From Mammaliicoccus lentus (GTDB lineage: Bacteria; Bacillota; Bacilli; Staphylococcales; Staphylococcaceae): DNA of 64,000 nt. The notes under the pieces are model-generated. The model had not been told where the DNA came from. It saw only the letters and a program-made list of their open reading frames with translations, and did not search any database. Shown one piece after another: positions 33,367 through 43,230 of the stretch. The stretch lies in the NCBI RefSeq assembly GCF_002902755.1, contig NZ_PPRS01000018.1, positions 53,412 to 117,411 on the forward strand, written 5' to 3'. The position numbers and the translations under genes were made by a program. Numbering within the stretch: position 1 is the first letter of the stretch; every line of letters starts with the position of its first letter.

Positions 33367-34224
33367 TTTCTGCTTTTTAAATTCTTTATGATTTAATAAA
33401 TCTTTATAAGAAATGATTAAATTAGAAATTGCTCTTCTTTCATTTTCAGTAAACGTTATGAATGTTTCTTCAGGTAAATAAATGAGATTTAATAAATGAG
33501 AATTCAATAATCTATTTGTGTGATACGCCATTTCTACTTTTCTAATATATGCTTTAGATTCTTTTTTCGTACGGTGATAATCATATTCTTCTTTTTGATA
33601 TTTAATCAATTGTTCTATTTTTGTTGCTGACTGTTGCAATGAAGTCATTTGTTTCATTGATATATTAGATTCATATTCTCCAATGAGTAATTCTTTTAAT
33701 CTGTTTATGTAAATTTCTAAAATACGACGTTCCATATTTTTATTTATGTTTTCAATTTGTGTAATATATTTTGGTGGTAATATAATGAAGTTTACTAAAC
33801 CTGCTGTTGTTAACCCGATTGTCGTTGTTGCTAAACGAGATATAAAGTTATATACGAAAGCATCATGGATAACAGGCACCATTGCAACCGCTGTAATAGC
33901 AGCTACGAGCATACCATCTATAAGTTTAAGTTGGTAACATACAAATATAGTTACTGTAGCAGCCAAAGAATAACTTAATGGCGACTCACCGAAGAAGTAT
34001 GTACTGATTACTGCTATAAATGCGCCTAATATAGAAGCTGGGAAGCGGACAAAAGCTTTTTTTAAAGATGCTTTTGCTGTAGGTTCTATTGTGACAATTG
34101 ATGTTATAACCGCAAAAATGGGATTTAAATTCAAAACCATACATATTAGTGCAGTTAAAAATGTAGCTAAACCTGTTTTGATAATTCTTGCACCTATAAA
34201 TCTGATTAACCAATTTTCTTTCAT
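33346..34224 (-). CDS. FUSC/aromatic acid exporter family membrane protein, frameshifted near the end
   Basis: A 292-residue reading frame of the DUF939/ArAE family: about five N-terminal transmembrane helices (to around residue 145) including TSIVTIEPTAKASLKKAFVR, then a cytoplasmic coiled helical domain. Function is unknown; relatives are proposed to export aromatic acids. The start at 34224 follows CGGAG. The reading frame ends RIYP after a run of seven A, and about 43 more family-like residues continue in the +1 frame. The gene is thus a frameshift variant, a sequencing error, or decoded by slippage. A second FUSC gene is at 58549. Confidence 0.8.
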   Translation of the reverse strand: MKENWLIRFIGARIIKTGLATFLTALICMVLNLNPIFAVITSIVTIEPTAKASLKKAFVRFPASILGAFIAVISTYFFGESPLSYSLAATVTIFVCYQLKLIDGMLVAAITAVAMVPVIHDAFVYNFISRLATTTIGLTTAGLVNFIILPPKYITQIENINKNMERRILEIYINRLKELLIGEYESNISMKQMTSLQQSATKIEQLIKYQKEEYDYHRTKKESKAYIRKVEMAYHTNRLLNSHLLNLIYLPEETFITFTENERRAISNLIISYKDLLNHKEFKKQKKSRIYP

Positions 34225-34270
34225 ATACAAAACTCCGAAATCATTTTTTTATAGTATACCATGTATTTTC

Positions 34271-34279
34271 TGATATAAT
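34271..34279 (+). promoter_or_regulatory. extended -10 promoter of map
   Basis: TGA followed by TATAAT, about 40 bases before the map ATG. Confidence 0.55.
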
Positions 34280-34319
34280 AAAGACGACAAAAAAATTTAA
34301 AAGAAAGAACGGGATTTAA

Positions 34320-35075
<756 letters not shown>

Positions 35076-35081
35076 AAACAG

Positions 35082-35111
35082 AGGCTGAGACATTGATCAA
35101 TGTCTCAGCCT
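35082..35111 (+). terminator. hairpin after map
   Basis: A perfect 30-base palindrome AGGCTGAGACATTGA and complement, followed by AAUUC, so termination may be weak. Same hairpin family as 8903 and 42522. Confidence 0.65.
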
Positions 35112-35145
35112 AATTCATTCTATATACTTTCTTATCTAAGACTAA

Positions 35146-35174
35146 GGACCTATAGAAAGTTGGTTCCTAGGTCC
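35146..35174 (+). promoter_or_regulatory. inverted repeat, candidate VraR operator
   Basis: GGACCTA and TAGGTCC are separated by 15 bases and end 24 bases upstream of the TATAAT at 35199. The position suits an activator of the vra operon, which autoregulates in S. aureus; binding is an inference. Confidence 0.35.
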
Positions 35175-35198
35175 ATTTCGAGATTTTTAATAACATTT

Positions 35199-35204
35199 TA
35201 TAAT
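35199..35204 (+). promoter_or_regulatory. -10 element of the vraUTSR operon
   Basis: TATAAT 32 bases before vraU with no consensus -35, as expected for an activator-dependent promoter. Confidence 0.5.
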
Positions 35205-35235
35205 AGAGGTTAATCTGAAAGAAATAGGTGATTCT

Positions 35236-35625
35236 ATGTTTAATGTTGTTTCAAATCAATTAAAGCAACTTATTCTTGTTTCTTATTATGAAAGTTTAGA
35301 TACATGTGCAAAGCAATTAGATGTTAAAATAAAAGCAATGGAAGAATATATTTTATATTTAGAACAAAAGCGTCAAAACTTATTTGAACTAATTGAAAAG
35401 TATACTTTAGAATTAGACAATAAGTATATGGACAAAATAGAAGACTTTAAAATTACGTATGCCAAAAAATTAGAAGACCATGATTTAGTATGGTTACAAA
35501 AACAAATCAATATGTTAGAAAGTGATTCAGCAAAGATTGAAGAAACGATAAAACGTACTTTAGATCAAATTGCACATGCTGTAGCTGAGCGGTCAATGCT
35601 CACACAAATGAATTCGCTTCTCTAA
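35236..35625 (+). CDS. vraU: VraU, first gene of the cell-wall stress operon
   Basis: A 129-residue, mostly helical and charged protein with predicted coiled coils (about residues 30-55 and 80-115). In S. aureus the equivalent first gene of the vra operon is co-transcribed with vraTSR but is not needed for resistance; its function is unknown. I identify it by position, length and operon context more than by motifs. Ribosome binding site AGGTGA. 15 bases separate it from vraT. Confidence 0.82.
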   Translation: MFNVVSNQLKQLILVSYYESLDTCAKQLDVKIKAMEEYILYLEQKRQNLFELIEKYTLELDNKYMDKIEDFKITYAKKLEDHDLVWLQKQINMLESDSAKIEETIKRTLDQIAHAVAERSMLTQMNSLL

Positions 35626-35640
35626 AATAGGAGTGGTAGA

Positions 35641-36351
35641 TTGAAGAATAAATTTATATCGACAGAATTATTAATTGTATTAACAATTTTAATTTTATTA
35701 TCGAATATTTACTATATCTTCTTTGAAAAAATAGGATTACTGCTTGTTGTAATAACGGGCATGATTTTTATTTATGTAGGCTATTTATACTTCCATAAAT
35801 TAAGAGGTCTAATTTTATTTTGGATAGGGGCTATCTTGTTAATTTATGCGTTACTTTCAAACCCGTATATGCTTATGATTTTATTTTTATTTTTAATATT
35901 TTTAGTGATTCGCTATATCATATACAGGAAGAAACCTTTGAAAGTCGAGCATGTCGAAACGACAGCTAACGAAAACATAAATGAGTCTTTCATTAAACAA
36001 CGTTGGTTCTTACCTCAAAAAACACCTCACTACATATATAAATGGGATGATATCCAAATTCAACAAGCTGTAGGAGATGTAGAATTAGATTTATCTTTAG
36101 CTGCCAATTTATCCGAAAACAATGTAATAGTTGTAAGGCAACTTATAGGTAAAACTCAAGTTATCGTACCATATAATTACCAAGTTAATGTACATGTTAC
36201 AGCTCTTTTTGGTAGATTATATTTAAATGACGAAGTTTACAGAGTTAAAAATGAAACTGTACACTACAACGTTAATAGTCACAAAAATACATTTAAAGTG
36301 AATATATTTTACTCAACATTTATGGGAGATGTTGAGGTGATTTTCCGATGA
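35641..36351 (+). CDS. vraT: VraT, membrane component of the VraTSR stress sensor
   Basis: LiaF-type protein of 236 residues: four hydrophobic helices in the first 100 residues, then a LiaF-like beta-rich domain ([33 protein letters not shown]). In S. aureus VraT (YvqF) works with VraS to sense cell-wall damage by beta-lactams and vancomycin. It starts with TTG, preceded by GGAGTGG at the right spacing. It overlaps vraS by four bases. Confidence 0.92.
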   Translation: MKNKFISTELLIVLTILILLSNIYYIFFEKIGLLLVVITGMIFIYVGYLYFHKLRGLILFWIGAILLIYALLSNPYMLMILFLFLIFLVIRYIIYRKKPLKVEHVETTANENINESFIKQRWFLPQKTPHYIYKWDDIQIQQAVGDVELDLSLAANLSENNVIVVRQLIGKTQVIVPYNYQVNVHVTALFGRLYLNDEVYRVKNETVHYNVNSHKNTFKVNIFYSTFMGDVEVIFR

Positions 36352-37391
36352 ATAACTATTCACGTATCATTGGTTCAATGTTAATACTTGTTTATTCAAT
36401 TGTAGTTGTATTGTTTTTCTTAGATCGAATATTTATTAACATTATTTATTTTCAAGGTTTGTTTTATACACAAATAATGGGTATACCTGCCTTTTTATTC
36501 GTTAATATTGTTGTTATACTTCTTTGTATTATCATAGGTTCAGCAGTAGCTTATAAGATTAATCAGCAACACCATTGGATTAAAGAACAATTAGAACGTT
36601 CCTTTCAAGGTGAAGTGTTGGGCGTTAATAATCATGAAATAGATTTACACAAAGAAACGTTAGAAATTTATCAAACTTTAATCCCATTACATGAAGAACT
36701 TTATACATTAAGGTTGAAATCTCAACAAATTATTAATGAGTCTTACCAAATGCAAGATTCTGTTGTAAAGAAAATTATAGAAGACGAAAGACAAAGATTA
36801 GCTAGAGAACTACATGATTCTGTCAGCCAACAATTATTTGCTGCGAGCATGATGTTATCTGCTATTAAATCTACTGAATTAACCGATCCTTTAGCAAAAC
36901 AAGTTAATTTATTAGAAAAGATGATTCAAGATTCACAACTTGAAATGAGAGCATTGTTACTCCATTTAAGACCATTAGGTTTAAAAAACAAATCATTGGG
37001 TGAAGGTATTAAAGATTTAGTCGTCGATTTAAAACAAAAAATACCTATGAAAGTTGTTTATGATATAGAGGATATAGAAATTGCTAAAGGTACTGAAGAC
37101 CACTTGTTTAGAATAACGCAAGAAGCAATTTCAAATACATTACGTCACTCTAAAGGTACGAAGTTATCAATAGAATTAATCGAAACAAGCGATTACGTTA
37201 TTTTAAGATTACAAGATGATGGCGTAGGCTTTGACACATCTAAAAGAGATCCTCAAAGCTATGGTTTAAATACTATGAATGAACGTGCACTTGAAATTGG
37301 CGCAACACTTAATATTATTTCTATGCCTAATTCAGGAACGAGAATAGAAGTGAAGGTACCGAATAATAAGGAGGAAGAGTATGACAATTAG
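36348..37391 (+). CDS. vraS: sensor histidine kinase VraS
   Basis: 347-residue membrane kinase of the NarL/LiaS class. Two N-terminal transmembrane helices with a short loop, then a HisKA_3 domain in which His156 of [10 protein letters not shown] is the phosphorylation site, and a GHL ATPase domain ([32 protein letters not shown]). It responds to cell-wall inhibitors and phosphorylates VraR. Starts in the ATGA overlap with vraT and overlaps vraR by 11 bases. Length and phospho-site number equal those of S. aureus VraS. Confidence 0.96.
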   Translation: MNNYSRIIGSMLILVYSIVVVLFFLDRIFINIIYFQGLFYTQIMGIPAFLFVNIVVILLCIIIGSAVAYKINQQHHWIKEQLERSFQGEVLGVNNHEIDLHKETLEIYQTLIPLHEELYTLRLKSQQIINESYQMQDSVVKKIIEDERQRLARELHDSVSQQLFAASMMLSAIKSTELTDPLAKQVNLLEKMIQDSQLEMRALLLHLRPLGLKNKSLGEGIKDLVVDLKQKIPMKVVYDIEDIEIAKGTEDHLFRITQEAISNTLRHSKGTKLSIELIETSDYVILRLQDDGVGFDTSKRDPQSYGLNTMNERALEIGATLNIISMPNSGTRIEVKVPNNKEEEYDN

Positions 37392-38010
37392 AGTATTATT
37401 CGTTGATGATCACGAAATGGTAAGAATAGGTATATCAAGTTATTTATCAACACAAGAAGATATCTCAGTAGTGGGTGAAGCTGCTTCTGGTAGAGAAGGA
37501 ATCGAGAAAGCAGAAGAACTGAAACCAGATATAATATTAATGGATTTAGTGATGGATGATATGAACGGTATCGAAGCAACTCAATATATTAAGCAACACC
37601 AGCCAAGCGTTAAAATTGTGATGTTAACAAGTTTTATAGATGACAATGAAGTATATCAAGCTTTAGATGCAGGAGTTGATAGTTATATTTTAAAGACAAC
37701 TTCAGCAGATGATATCGCTAATGCTATTCGTAAAACTTATAATAAAGAATCAGTATTTGAAGCGGAAGTATTAGTTAAAATGCGTAACCGTATGAATCAA
37801 AAAGCTGAATTATTTGAGATGCTCACAGATCGCGAAATGGAAATACTATTATTAATTGCAAAAGGCTATTCTAATCAAGAAATTGCTAGTGCTTCACATA
37901 TTACGATTAAAACTGTAAAAACACATGTAAGTAATATTTTGAGTAAATTAGAAGTACAAGATAGAACACAAGCTGTTATTTACGCTTTTCAACACAATTT
38001 GATAAATTAA
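37381..38010 (+). CDS. vraR: response regulator VraR
   Basis: 209-residue NarL/LuxR-class regulator: receiver domain with phospho-acceptor Asp55 in [10 protein letters not shown], acidic Asp9/Asp10, and Lys near 104, and a C-terminal LuxR helix-turn-helix ([20 protein letters not shown] onward). It activates the cell-wall stress regulon, including its own operon. AAGGAGGAAG ribosome binding site in the end of vraS. Last gene before the terminator. Confidence 0.96.
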   Translation: MTIRVLFVDDHEMVRIGISSYLSTQEDISVVGEAASGREGIEKAEELKPDIILMDLVMDDMNGIEATQYIKQHQPSVKIVMLTSFIDDNEVYQALDAGVDSYILKTTSADDIANAIRKTYNKESVFEAEVLVKMRNRMNQKAELFEMLTDREMEILLLIAKGYSNQEIASASHITIKTVKTHVSNILSKLEVQDRTQAVIYAFQHNLIN

Positions 38011-38045
38011 AAATAAGTACACACATACAAAATCATATATAAATA

Positions 38046-38095
38046 AATGCTGCTACTCGGTTGACTAAAATTCAACGAAGTAGCAGCATTATTTT
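38046..38095. terminator. terminator of vraUTSR
   Basis: 12-bp stem AATGCTGCTACT with its complement, extended by partial pairing, and a U-rich tail. It may also serve the convergent carbonic anhydrase gene. Confidence 0.85.
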
Positions 38096-38146
38096 GACTA
38101 TGTGATTGATATTTAAATCTCTAATAGTATTTTACAAGTTAAAGTG

Positions 38147-38716
38147 CTATTTAATAGCGTCATAACCGTTTTGTATAAGTTCCAATGACCCGTCATGTGG
38201 ATCAATGACTAATCCATGTATCGGAATTGATTGGTCGAATAATGGATGATTATAAATTTTTTGTATGTTCGATTCAATGTTCTGTATTACATCGTCAAAT
38301 CCTCTTAAAAATCGTTGAATGTCAATGCCAGAGTGTTGAATCGTATTTAATGTATCTTGAGTAACACCACGACTTTTCATAGTTTCAATTACTGAACCTA
38401 CATCAAGGTTACCCATTCCGCAATCTTTATGACCCATTATAATAATTTCTTCTGCGCCAAGAGCGTATATTGCCACTAATAAACTTCGCATTGTTGATCC
38501 ATATGGGTGCGATATAGTAGCACCTGCATTTTTAACGACTTTAACATCACCGTTTTTAAAGCCTAATGCTTTTGTTGATAGTTCGGTAAGCCGTGTATCC
38601 ATACAAGTTAATATAACTGCTTTTGCGTTAGGTGTTTTTGTAGTAATAAAGTTCTCATATTCTTTGTTTGCCACAAAGGTCTGATTGAATTTTAAAATAT
38701 CATTCAATAGAGGCAT
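38147..38716 (-). CDS. beta-class carbonic anhydrase
   Basis: Interconverts CO2 and bicarbonate. 189 residues, a compact beta-CA: zinc ligands Cys38 (with Asp40 and Arg42 of CMDTRLTE), His96 and Cys99 (GHKDCGMG). Bicarbonate supply for carboxylases such as acetyl-CoA carboxylase is the usual role. GGTGAG ribosome binding site. The start overlaps the end of the BrkB-like gene by 17 bases, so the two are one transcript. Confidence 0.92.
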   Translation of the reverse strand: MPLLNDILKFNQTFVANKEYENFITTKTPNAKAVILTCMDTRLTELSTKALGFKNGDVKVVKNAGATISHPYGSTMRSLLVAIYALGAEEIIIMGHKDCGMGNLDVGSVIETMKSRGVTQDTLNTIQHSGIDIQRFLRGFDDVIQNIESNIQKIYNHPLFDQSIPIHGLVIDPHDGSLELIQNGYDAIK

Positions 38717-39767
38717 TCGTCATCTCACCATTTTCTGCTATATTATCAAAAGTTTGCTGTTCTGGTGGCCCATGTTTAAGCATTTTCTTTTGATGTAAAA
38801 CAGCATTTATTTCTGCTCCAATGATAATGATTAATCCTGTTAAGAATAACCATAACATTAACACGATAATACCTCCGATACTACCATATGTTTTTGAGTA
38901 GTTAGCAAAGTTATTAACATATAGTCCAAATAGGGCACTTGAGCCTAACCATACAATTGTAGTAAAGGCAGCACCAGGAATTACTGAAAGTAATTTAATT
39001 TTAATATTTGGAGCTAAAGCGTAAAGCGTCATAAATACTATAAATGTCACGATTAGTGGTAACACAAATTTAATTAAACTAAAGATCCAACGTAATTCAG
39101 ATTCTAAACCAAGTGGACCAAATAATAGATTACCAAGTTGTTGTCCAAATATTGGTAATGCAATTGCTAAACCAAATACAACAACCATAATGATTGTGAA
39201 GAACACACTCATTATTTTTAATACGATTGCGTTACGGCCGTCTTCGACATCATATGCAACATTAAATGCGTTCATTAAAGCTGTCATTCCGTTTGATGCG
39301 GACCAAAGCGCCGCAATTAAACCGAATGAGAATAGGCCGCCACTAGCGTTCTGCATGACGTCATCAATTATACCGGTAATCAGTTTAGCTGTATCGCCAG
39401 GAGCATTTTCCGAAATCATGTTCGTAATTGTATCTGGACTAATTTGGAACAACGGAATCAATGTTAATATAAAGATAAGTGTAGGGAATAATGCTAATAA
39501 GAAGTAGTAAGATAGCTGTGCAGCTAAACCTGTAGCATTATCTTTACTAATTCTATATAATAACGTAGTTAAAATATTACCATTTTTAGTGTATTTTGCC
39601 GGCTTATTTATTTTTGATACAAAAAATATTTGATTATCTTTTTTTGGTGTTTTAGATTCAAACACTTGAGGTTGAATATAGTTTTCTTTTTTTATAGACT
39701 TTTTTTGTTCATCTTTAAAGTGTTTAGCTTGTTCTAAAAACTTTGAGCTAGATTTATCTTTTGCCAT
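38700..39767 (-). CDS. YihY/BrkB family membrane protein
   Basis: 355 residues. A basic, disordered N-terminus (about 85 residues) precedes six transmembrane helices of the YihY/BrkB family, with ATGLAAQLSYYFLLALFPT, SASNGMTALMNAFNVAYDV and a later LYVNNFANYSKTYGSIGG. The family was wrongly called RNase BN; the function is unknown. AGGAG ribosome binding site. It overlaps the carbonic anhydrase gene. Confidence 0.88.
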   Translation of the reverse strand: MAKDKSSSKFLEQAKHFKDEQKKSIKKENYIQPQVFESKTPKKDNQIFFVSKINKPAKYTKNGNILTTLLYRISKDNATGLAAQLSYYFLLALFPTLIFILTLIPLFQISPDTITNMISENAPGDTAKLITGIIDDVMQNASGGLFSFGLIAALWSASNGMTALMNAFNVAYDVEDGRNAIVLKIMSVFFTIIMVVVFGLAIALPIFGQQLGNLLFGPLGLESELRWIFSLIKFVLPLIVTFIVFMTLYALAPNIKIKLLSVIPGAAFTTIVWLGSSALFGLYVNNFANYSKTYGSIGGIIVLMLWLFLTGLIIIIGAEINAVLHQKKMLKHGPPEQQTFDNIAENGEMTNASIE

Positions 39768-39796
39768 AAAAATTCTCCTAATTATATTTAATGTTA

Positions 39797-39832
39797 AAAA
39801 AGACTAGGTCGCTTAAAGAAGCCTAGTCTTTT
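39797..39832 (-). terminator. terminator of the YtxH gene
   Basis: 11-bp stem AAAAGACTAGG with its complement followed by a U run on the minus strand. It lies between YtxH and the BrkB-like gene. Confidence 0.82.
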
Positions 39833-39837
39833 AAAAT

Positions 39838-40137
39838 TTATGAATGATTTGGACCTGAGATTTGTCTGTTATTTTTCTTCTCAATGAATGTGTCTTTCGC
39901 ATCCATAATAGATTGTTCTAACTCTGGGTTTTTACGACGAATTTCTTCTATTACATCTTTCCAATATAAAACTTCGTCTTTAATTTGATCGAATTTAGAA
40001 GGCTCTCTAGAAGTGTTACCTTCTTTAATATTTTGTACTTGATTTGATAATGATTGACGTGTGTTTTTATCTGCTAATGCAATTGCTGCACCGATAGCGC
40101 CACCAATCAAAATTGCAGGAACTAATTTGTTTTGCAT
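39838..40137 (-). CDS. YtxH domain-containing general stress protein
   Basis: A 99-residue protein with a glycine-rich hydrophobic N-terminus (ILIGGAIGAAIALADKN) and a charged helical rest, as in Bacillus YtxH, a sigma-B-controlled stress protein. The start at 40137 follows AAAGGGG; a TTG six codons earlier would place the ribosome binding site inside the gene. A SigB-type promoter is visible upstream. Molecular function unknown. Confidence 0.82.
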   Translation of the reverse strand: MQNKLVPAILIGGAIGAAIALADKNTRQSLSNQVQNIKEGNTSREPSKFDQIKDEVLYWKDVIEEIRRKNPELEQSIMDAKDTFIEKKNNRQISGPNHS

Positions 40138-40263
40138 AATGTTTTCCCCTTTCAATATATTAATCTAAATAAATATCTTCGACCTACATATCATATCATA
40201 TAAATGCATAAAATTTGTTTACATAGGCATCATTTATTATTTAAAATTTAACTAATTACATTC

Positions 40264-40289
40264 ATTCCCATTAATGTGATATTGTAAAC
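40264..40289 (-). promoter_or_regulatory. SigB-type promoter of the YtxH gene
   Basis: Minus-strand GTTTAC and GGGAAT with a 14-base spacer. The leader to the start codon would be about 120 bases. Confidence 0.5.
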
Positions 40290-40298
40290 ACAAATAAT

Positions 40299-40664
40299 CT
40301 ACAATAAAGCGTTTGATAGTAACTTTTCGAATGGCATAATATCAAGATTTTTTCCGATTTTAATTTTAAATTGGCCAGCTTTAGTCCACAAGGTTATTTC
40401 TCCGTTTAAGTCTAAAAATTTACCTGCGTTTTCTGTAGACCACATTAAAACTATACTGTATGGTATGGAATAAGTTTCGATTTTTTTGCCACTTATACCT
40501 TGTAAATCACGAATTATAATGCGTTTATTAGTAAAGACTGCCGTATCTCTAAATGTTTTGAAAGCACTATAAGCTTCTTCACCATTAGCGAGATATTGAT
40601 TAATTTCATTTGGAATGTCTATTTTTTCAAATAGTGTCCATGAAAGTATCTCTTGAACTGCCAT
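40299..40664 (-). CDS. bacterial PH domain protein
   Basis: 121 residues forming one bacterial pleckstrin-homology domain (YvbH/DUF1696 type), with AVFTNKRIIIRDLQGISGKK as the characteristic strand pair and an amphipathic C-terminal helix. These proteins form rings and their ligand is unknown. TAGGAGTG ribosome binding site. It stands alone, divergent from the DUF1128 gene. Confidence 0.85.
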   Translation of the reverse strand: MAVQEILSWTLFEKIDIPNEINQYLANGEEAYSAFKTFRDTAVFTNKRIIIRDLQGISGKKIETYSIPYSIVLMWSTENAGKFLDLNGEITLWTKAGQFKIKIGKNLDIMPFEKLLSNALL

Positions 40665-40698
40665 CTTATATCACTCCTATTAAATTACTTGATTTTAT

Positions 40699-40726
40699 TG
40701 TATATAATCTTAATATATATTGTAAA
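40699..40726 (-). promoter_or_regulatory. promoter of the PH domain gene
   Basis: Minus-strand TTTACA and TATACA with a 16-base spacer, about 35 bases before the start. Confidence 0.45.
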
Positions 40727-40797
40727 GTTAATGTATAGTTTCACTATTTTAATTATATGTACTTTTTGCTAAACTTATTCTGAAAGGATGATAACAA

Positions 40798-41001
40798 ATG
40801 ACAGAAACAATTGAACAAATGGTAGATGATCTAAAAGAAAAATTACGTCTAGTAAACACGAGTGTGTTGAATAAAGACGCAATTCCAGAAGAAAAGAAAG
40901 AGGAATTAAAAGATATTCATACTATGGTTATGTCTAGAAAAAACATTTCAGCAAGTGAGATGAGTGCAATTACTCAAGCATTAGGTGAATTAAGAAAATA
41001 G
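40798..41001 (+). CDS. UPF0435/DUF1128 family protein
   Basis: A 67-residue helical protein with the family pattern LRLVNTSVLNKDAIPEE and MVMSRKNISASEMSAI. Function unknown. AAAGGATG ribosome binding site. It immediately precedes the aminopeptidase gene (18 bases), an arrangement common in staphylococci and bacilli. Confidence 0.85.
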   Translation: MTETIEQMVDDLKEKLRLVNTSVLNKDAIPEEKKEELKDIHTMVMSRKNISASEMSAITQALGELRK

Positions 41002-41019
41002 CAGAGGGTGGTTATCAAT

Positions 41020-42249
41020 ATGGGATATGAGAAAGACTTACAAAAGTATGCAGAATTATTAGTCAAAGTCGGTTTGAATGTACAAAAAGGGGAACCTGTC
41101 TATATTCAAGCATCTATTGAATCAAGTTCATTCGTTCACTTGTTAGTTGAAGAAGCTTATAAAGTTGGCGCAGAAGACGTACAAGTTAAATATAAAGATG
41201 ATCGATTACAACAATTGAAATATAAATATGAACCAGAAGAATTCTTTAGTGAAATTAAACAATATGTAGTCGATGAAAGATTAGATTACTTAGATAGAAA
41301 AGCAGCTTTCTTATCGCTTATATCTTCAAGTCCTGATAGCCTAAAAGATGCTGATCCGAAGAAAATTAATAAAGCTATGGCAGCAAGTGGTAAAGCATTT
41401 AAAGATTATATGGTAGCTATTCAAAGTGATAAAGTAAGCTGGTGCGTTGCTGCTTATCCTTCTGTTGGATGGGCAAAAATGATGTACCCAGATTTAGATG
41501 ATCAAGAAGCGTTTGATAAACTATTAGAAACAATATTAAAAACAGTACGTGTTGACCAAGAAGATCCGGTTAAAGCTTGGGAAGAGCATGATAAGACATT
41601 ACATGAGAAGGCTGAATACTTAAATAATAAAAAGTATAAAGCGTTGCATTATAAATCTGAAGGCACAGATTTAACAATTGAATTACCGAAACTTCAATAT
41701 TGGAGCGGTGCTAGTTCAGTAAACTCTAAAGGTAATTCATTTGTTGCTAATATGCCAACTGAAGAAGTATTTACTGCACCGCATAAAAATGGTGTAAATG
41801 GAACTGTTAAAAACACTTTACCATTGAGCCATTCCGGTAATATCATCGATGATTTCACGATTACTTTTAAAGACGGAGAAGTTGTTGATTATAAAGCTGG
41901 TGTAGGTGAAGAAATATTAAAAGGTATTTTAGAAACAGATGAAGGTGCTAAAAGATTAGGTGAAGTAGCACTTGTGCCAGTAGATTCACCGATATCTAAC
42001 ATGAATGCTTTATTCTATAATACATTATTTGATGAAAATGCCTCATGCCACATTGCTCTTGGTTCAGCTTATGCATTCTGTATTGAAGCTGGTAAAAATA
42101 TGACAGAAGAAGAACTAGCTGAAAATGGCTTAAATGACTCTATGACACATGTTGACTTTATGATAGGTAGTAAAGATTTATCAATCGATGGTATTTTAGA
42201 AAATGGTGAGAGAGAACCAGTCTTTAGAGATGGTAACTGGGCATTTTAA
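41020..42249 (+). CDS. ampS: M29 family aminopeptidase
   Basis: A 409-residue metalloaminopeptidase (AmpS/aminopeptidase T), which releases N-terminal residues from short peptides in the cytoplasm. Metal-binding residues of the family lie in MPTEEVFTAPHKNGVNG, LGEVALVPVDSP, LYNTLFDENASCHIALG and MTHVDFMIG. The ATG at 41020 follows GAGGGTGG; a GTG four codons earlier is less likely. It is probably co-transcribed with the DUF1128 gene and the small membrane protein downstream. Confidence 0.93.
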   Translation: MGYEKDLQKYAELLVKVGLNVQKGEPVYIQASIESSSFVHLLVEEAYKVGAEDVQVKYKDDRLQQLKYKYEPEEFFSEIKQYVVDERLDYLDRKAAFLSLISSSPDSLKDADPKKINKAMAASGKAFKDYMVAIQSDKVSWCVAAYPSVGWAKMMYPDLDDQEAFDKLLETILKTVRVDQEDPVKAWEEHDKTLHEKAEYLNNKKYKALHYKSEGTDLTIELPKLQYWSGASSVNSKGNSFVANMPTEEVFTAPHKNGVNGTVKNTLPLSHSGNIIDDFTITFKDGEVVDYKAGVGEEILKGILETDEGAKRLGEVALVPVDSPISNMNALFYNTLFDENASCHIALGSAYAFCIEAGKNMTEEELAENGLNDSMTHVDFMIGSKDLSIDGILENGEREPVFRDGNWAF

Positions 42250-42329
42250 AACATAGCCAATTGCTAAAACATCATGTATAATAAAGATAAATAAAATTGT
42301 AAAGTTTGTTATTCTAAGGAGGGGTTATC

Positions 42330-42509
42330 ATGAGTACACCTATGGAATGGGCAGTAATGATTGCTTTTGTTTTCTCTATCTTTACATTCGGTGGAGCGAT
42401 CATGTTATATTTATCGAAAACATTCGATGGCAAAGAATCAGTACGTATTGATACAGCAGAAGAAGCACTAGAAAAGAAAGTTTTCGATGACGAAGAACAT
42501 TATCATTAA
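42330..42509 (+). CDS. small single-pass membrane protein
   Basis: A 59-residue reading frame, MSTPMEWAVMIAFVFSIFTF onward: one transmembrane helix (about residues 6-28), then a charged tail rich in Asp, Glu and Lys ending EEHYH. AAGGAGGGG lies at ideal distance from the ATG, which makes it a real gene. I do not recognise a function. Position after ampS and before a terminator suggests the same transcript or a short unit of its own. Confidence 0.8.
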   Translation: MSTPMEWAVMIAFVFSIFTFGGAIMLYLSKTFDGKESVRIDTAEEALEKKVFDDEEHYH

Positions 42510-42521
42510 TCAATTTTAATG

Positions 42522-42550
42522 AGGCTGAGACATTATTTATGTCTCAGCCT
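42522..42550 (+). terminator. hairpin after the small membrane protein gene
   Basis: 12-bp stem AGGCTGAGACAT with ATGTCTCAGCCT, no U run. GAGACAT hairpin family. Confidence 0.65.
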
Positions 42551-42633
42551 AAAATATTATATAGGTAGTAGAGAACTGTATTAAATATATCAAGATTTTT
42601 AAATTACATAGTTTTTAATAGGGGGATGTAATA

Positions 42634-43146
42634 ATGAAAGAAAGTAAAGGCATGACAGAATCAAGAAGCGTTAAATCTATTCAGATTTTTCCTGAAGATA
42701 CAAATCATCATAATACTATGTTCGGTGGTAAATTAATTGCAGAAATCGATGAAATAGCTGCTATTGCAGCGATGAGACATAGTGGAAATTCAGTAGTTAC
42801 AGCATCTATTGATTCTGTAGATTTTATTCAACCGATTAGAACTGGAGAAGTACTTTCTTTAGTTTCATTCGTTACATATGCTGGCACTTCTTCTATGGAA
42901 ATTTGCGTGAAAGTTGTCAGTGAAGATAATATTAACCAAAATAAACACTTAGCTGCATATAGCTTTTTAACATTTGTTGCACTAGACGAAAATGGTAAAA
43001 AAGTTAAAGTACCAGCTATTTATCCAGAAACAGAAGATGAAAAGTGGTTTTACGAAACAGCTAAAGATCGTGTGAATTTAAGACACGAAAGAAGAGACGA
43101 AAGCAAGAGAACGTTAGAATTTATGTCGACAAAACTATATATTTAA
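42634..43146 (+). CDS. acyl-CoA thioesterase (hotdog fold)
   Basis: A 170-residue hotdog-fold thioesterase of the YkhA/BFIT type that hydrolyses acyl-CoA. HHNTMFGGKLIAEIDEIAAI (around residues 24-43) holds the active-site Asn and Asp, and DSVDFIQPIRTGEVLSLVSF is the second conserved strand pair. Substrate chain length cannot be told. GGGGG ribosome binding site. Single-gene unit ending in a long hairpin. Confidence 0.9.
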   Translation: MKESKGMTESRSVKSIQIFPEDTNHHNTMFGGKLIAEIDEIAAIAAMRHSGNSVVTASIDSVDFIQPIRTGEVLSLVSFVTYAGTSSMEICVKVVSEDNINQNKHLAAYSFLTFVALDENGKKVKVPAIYPETEDEKWFYETAKDRVNLRHERRDESKRTLEFMSTKLYI

Positions 43147-43182
43147 TAAAGTTAGGCTTGGTCATAAATGTCCTGAAAATCC

Positions 43183-43230
43183 AAAAACAGTAGAAATTCA
43201 ATTTTAATATTGAATTTCTACTGTTTTTTC
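43183..43230 (+). terminator. terminator of the thioesterase gene
   Basis: A perfect 20-bp stem (AAAAACAGTAGAAATTCAAT with its complement) ending in a U run. Confidence 0.92.

Noticed and set aside
33358..33370. Programmed -1 ribosomal frameshift in the FUSC gene
   Set aside because: The downstream frame needs a +1 shift or loss of one A, which a -1 slippery site cannot give.
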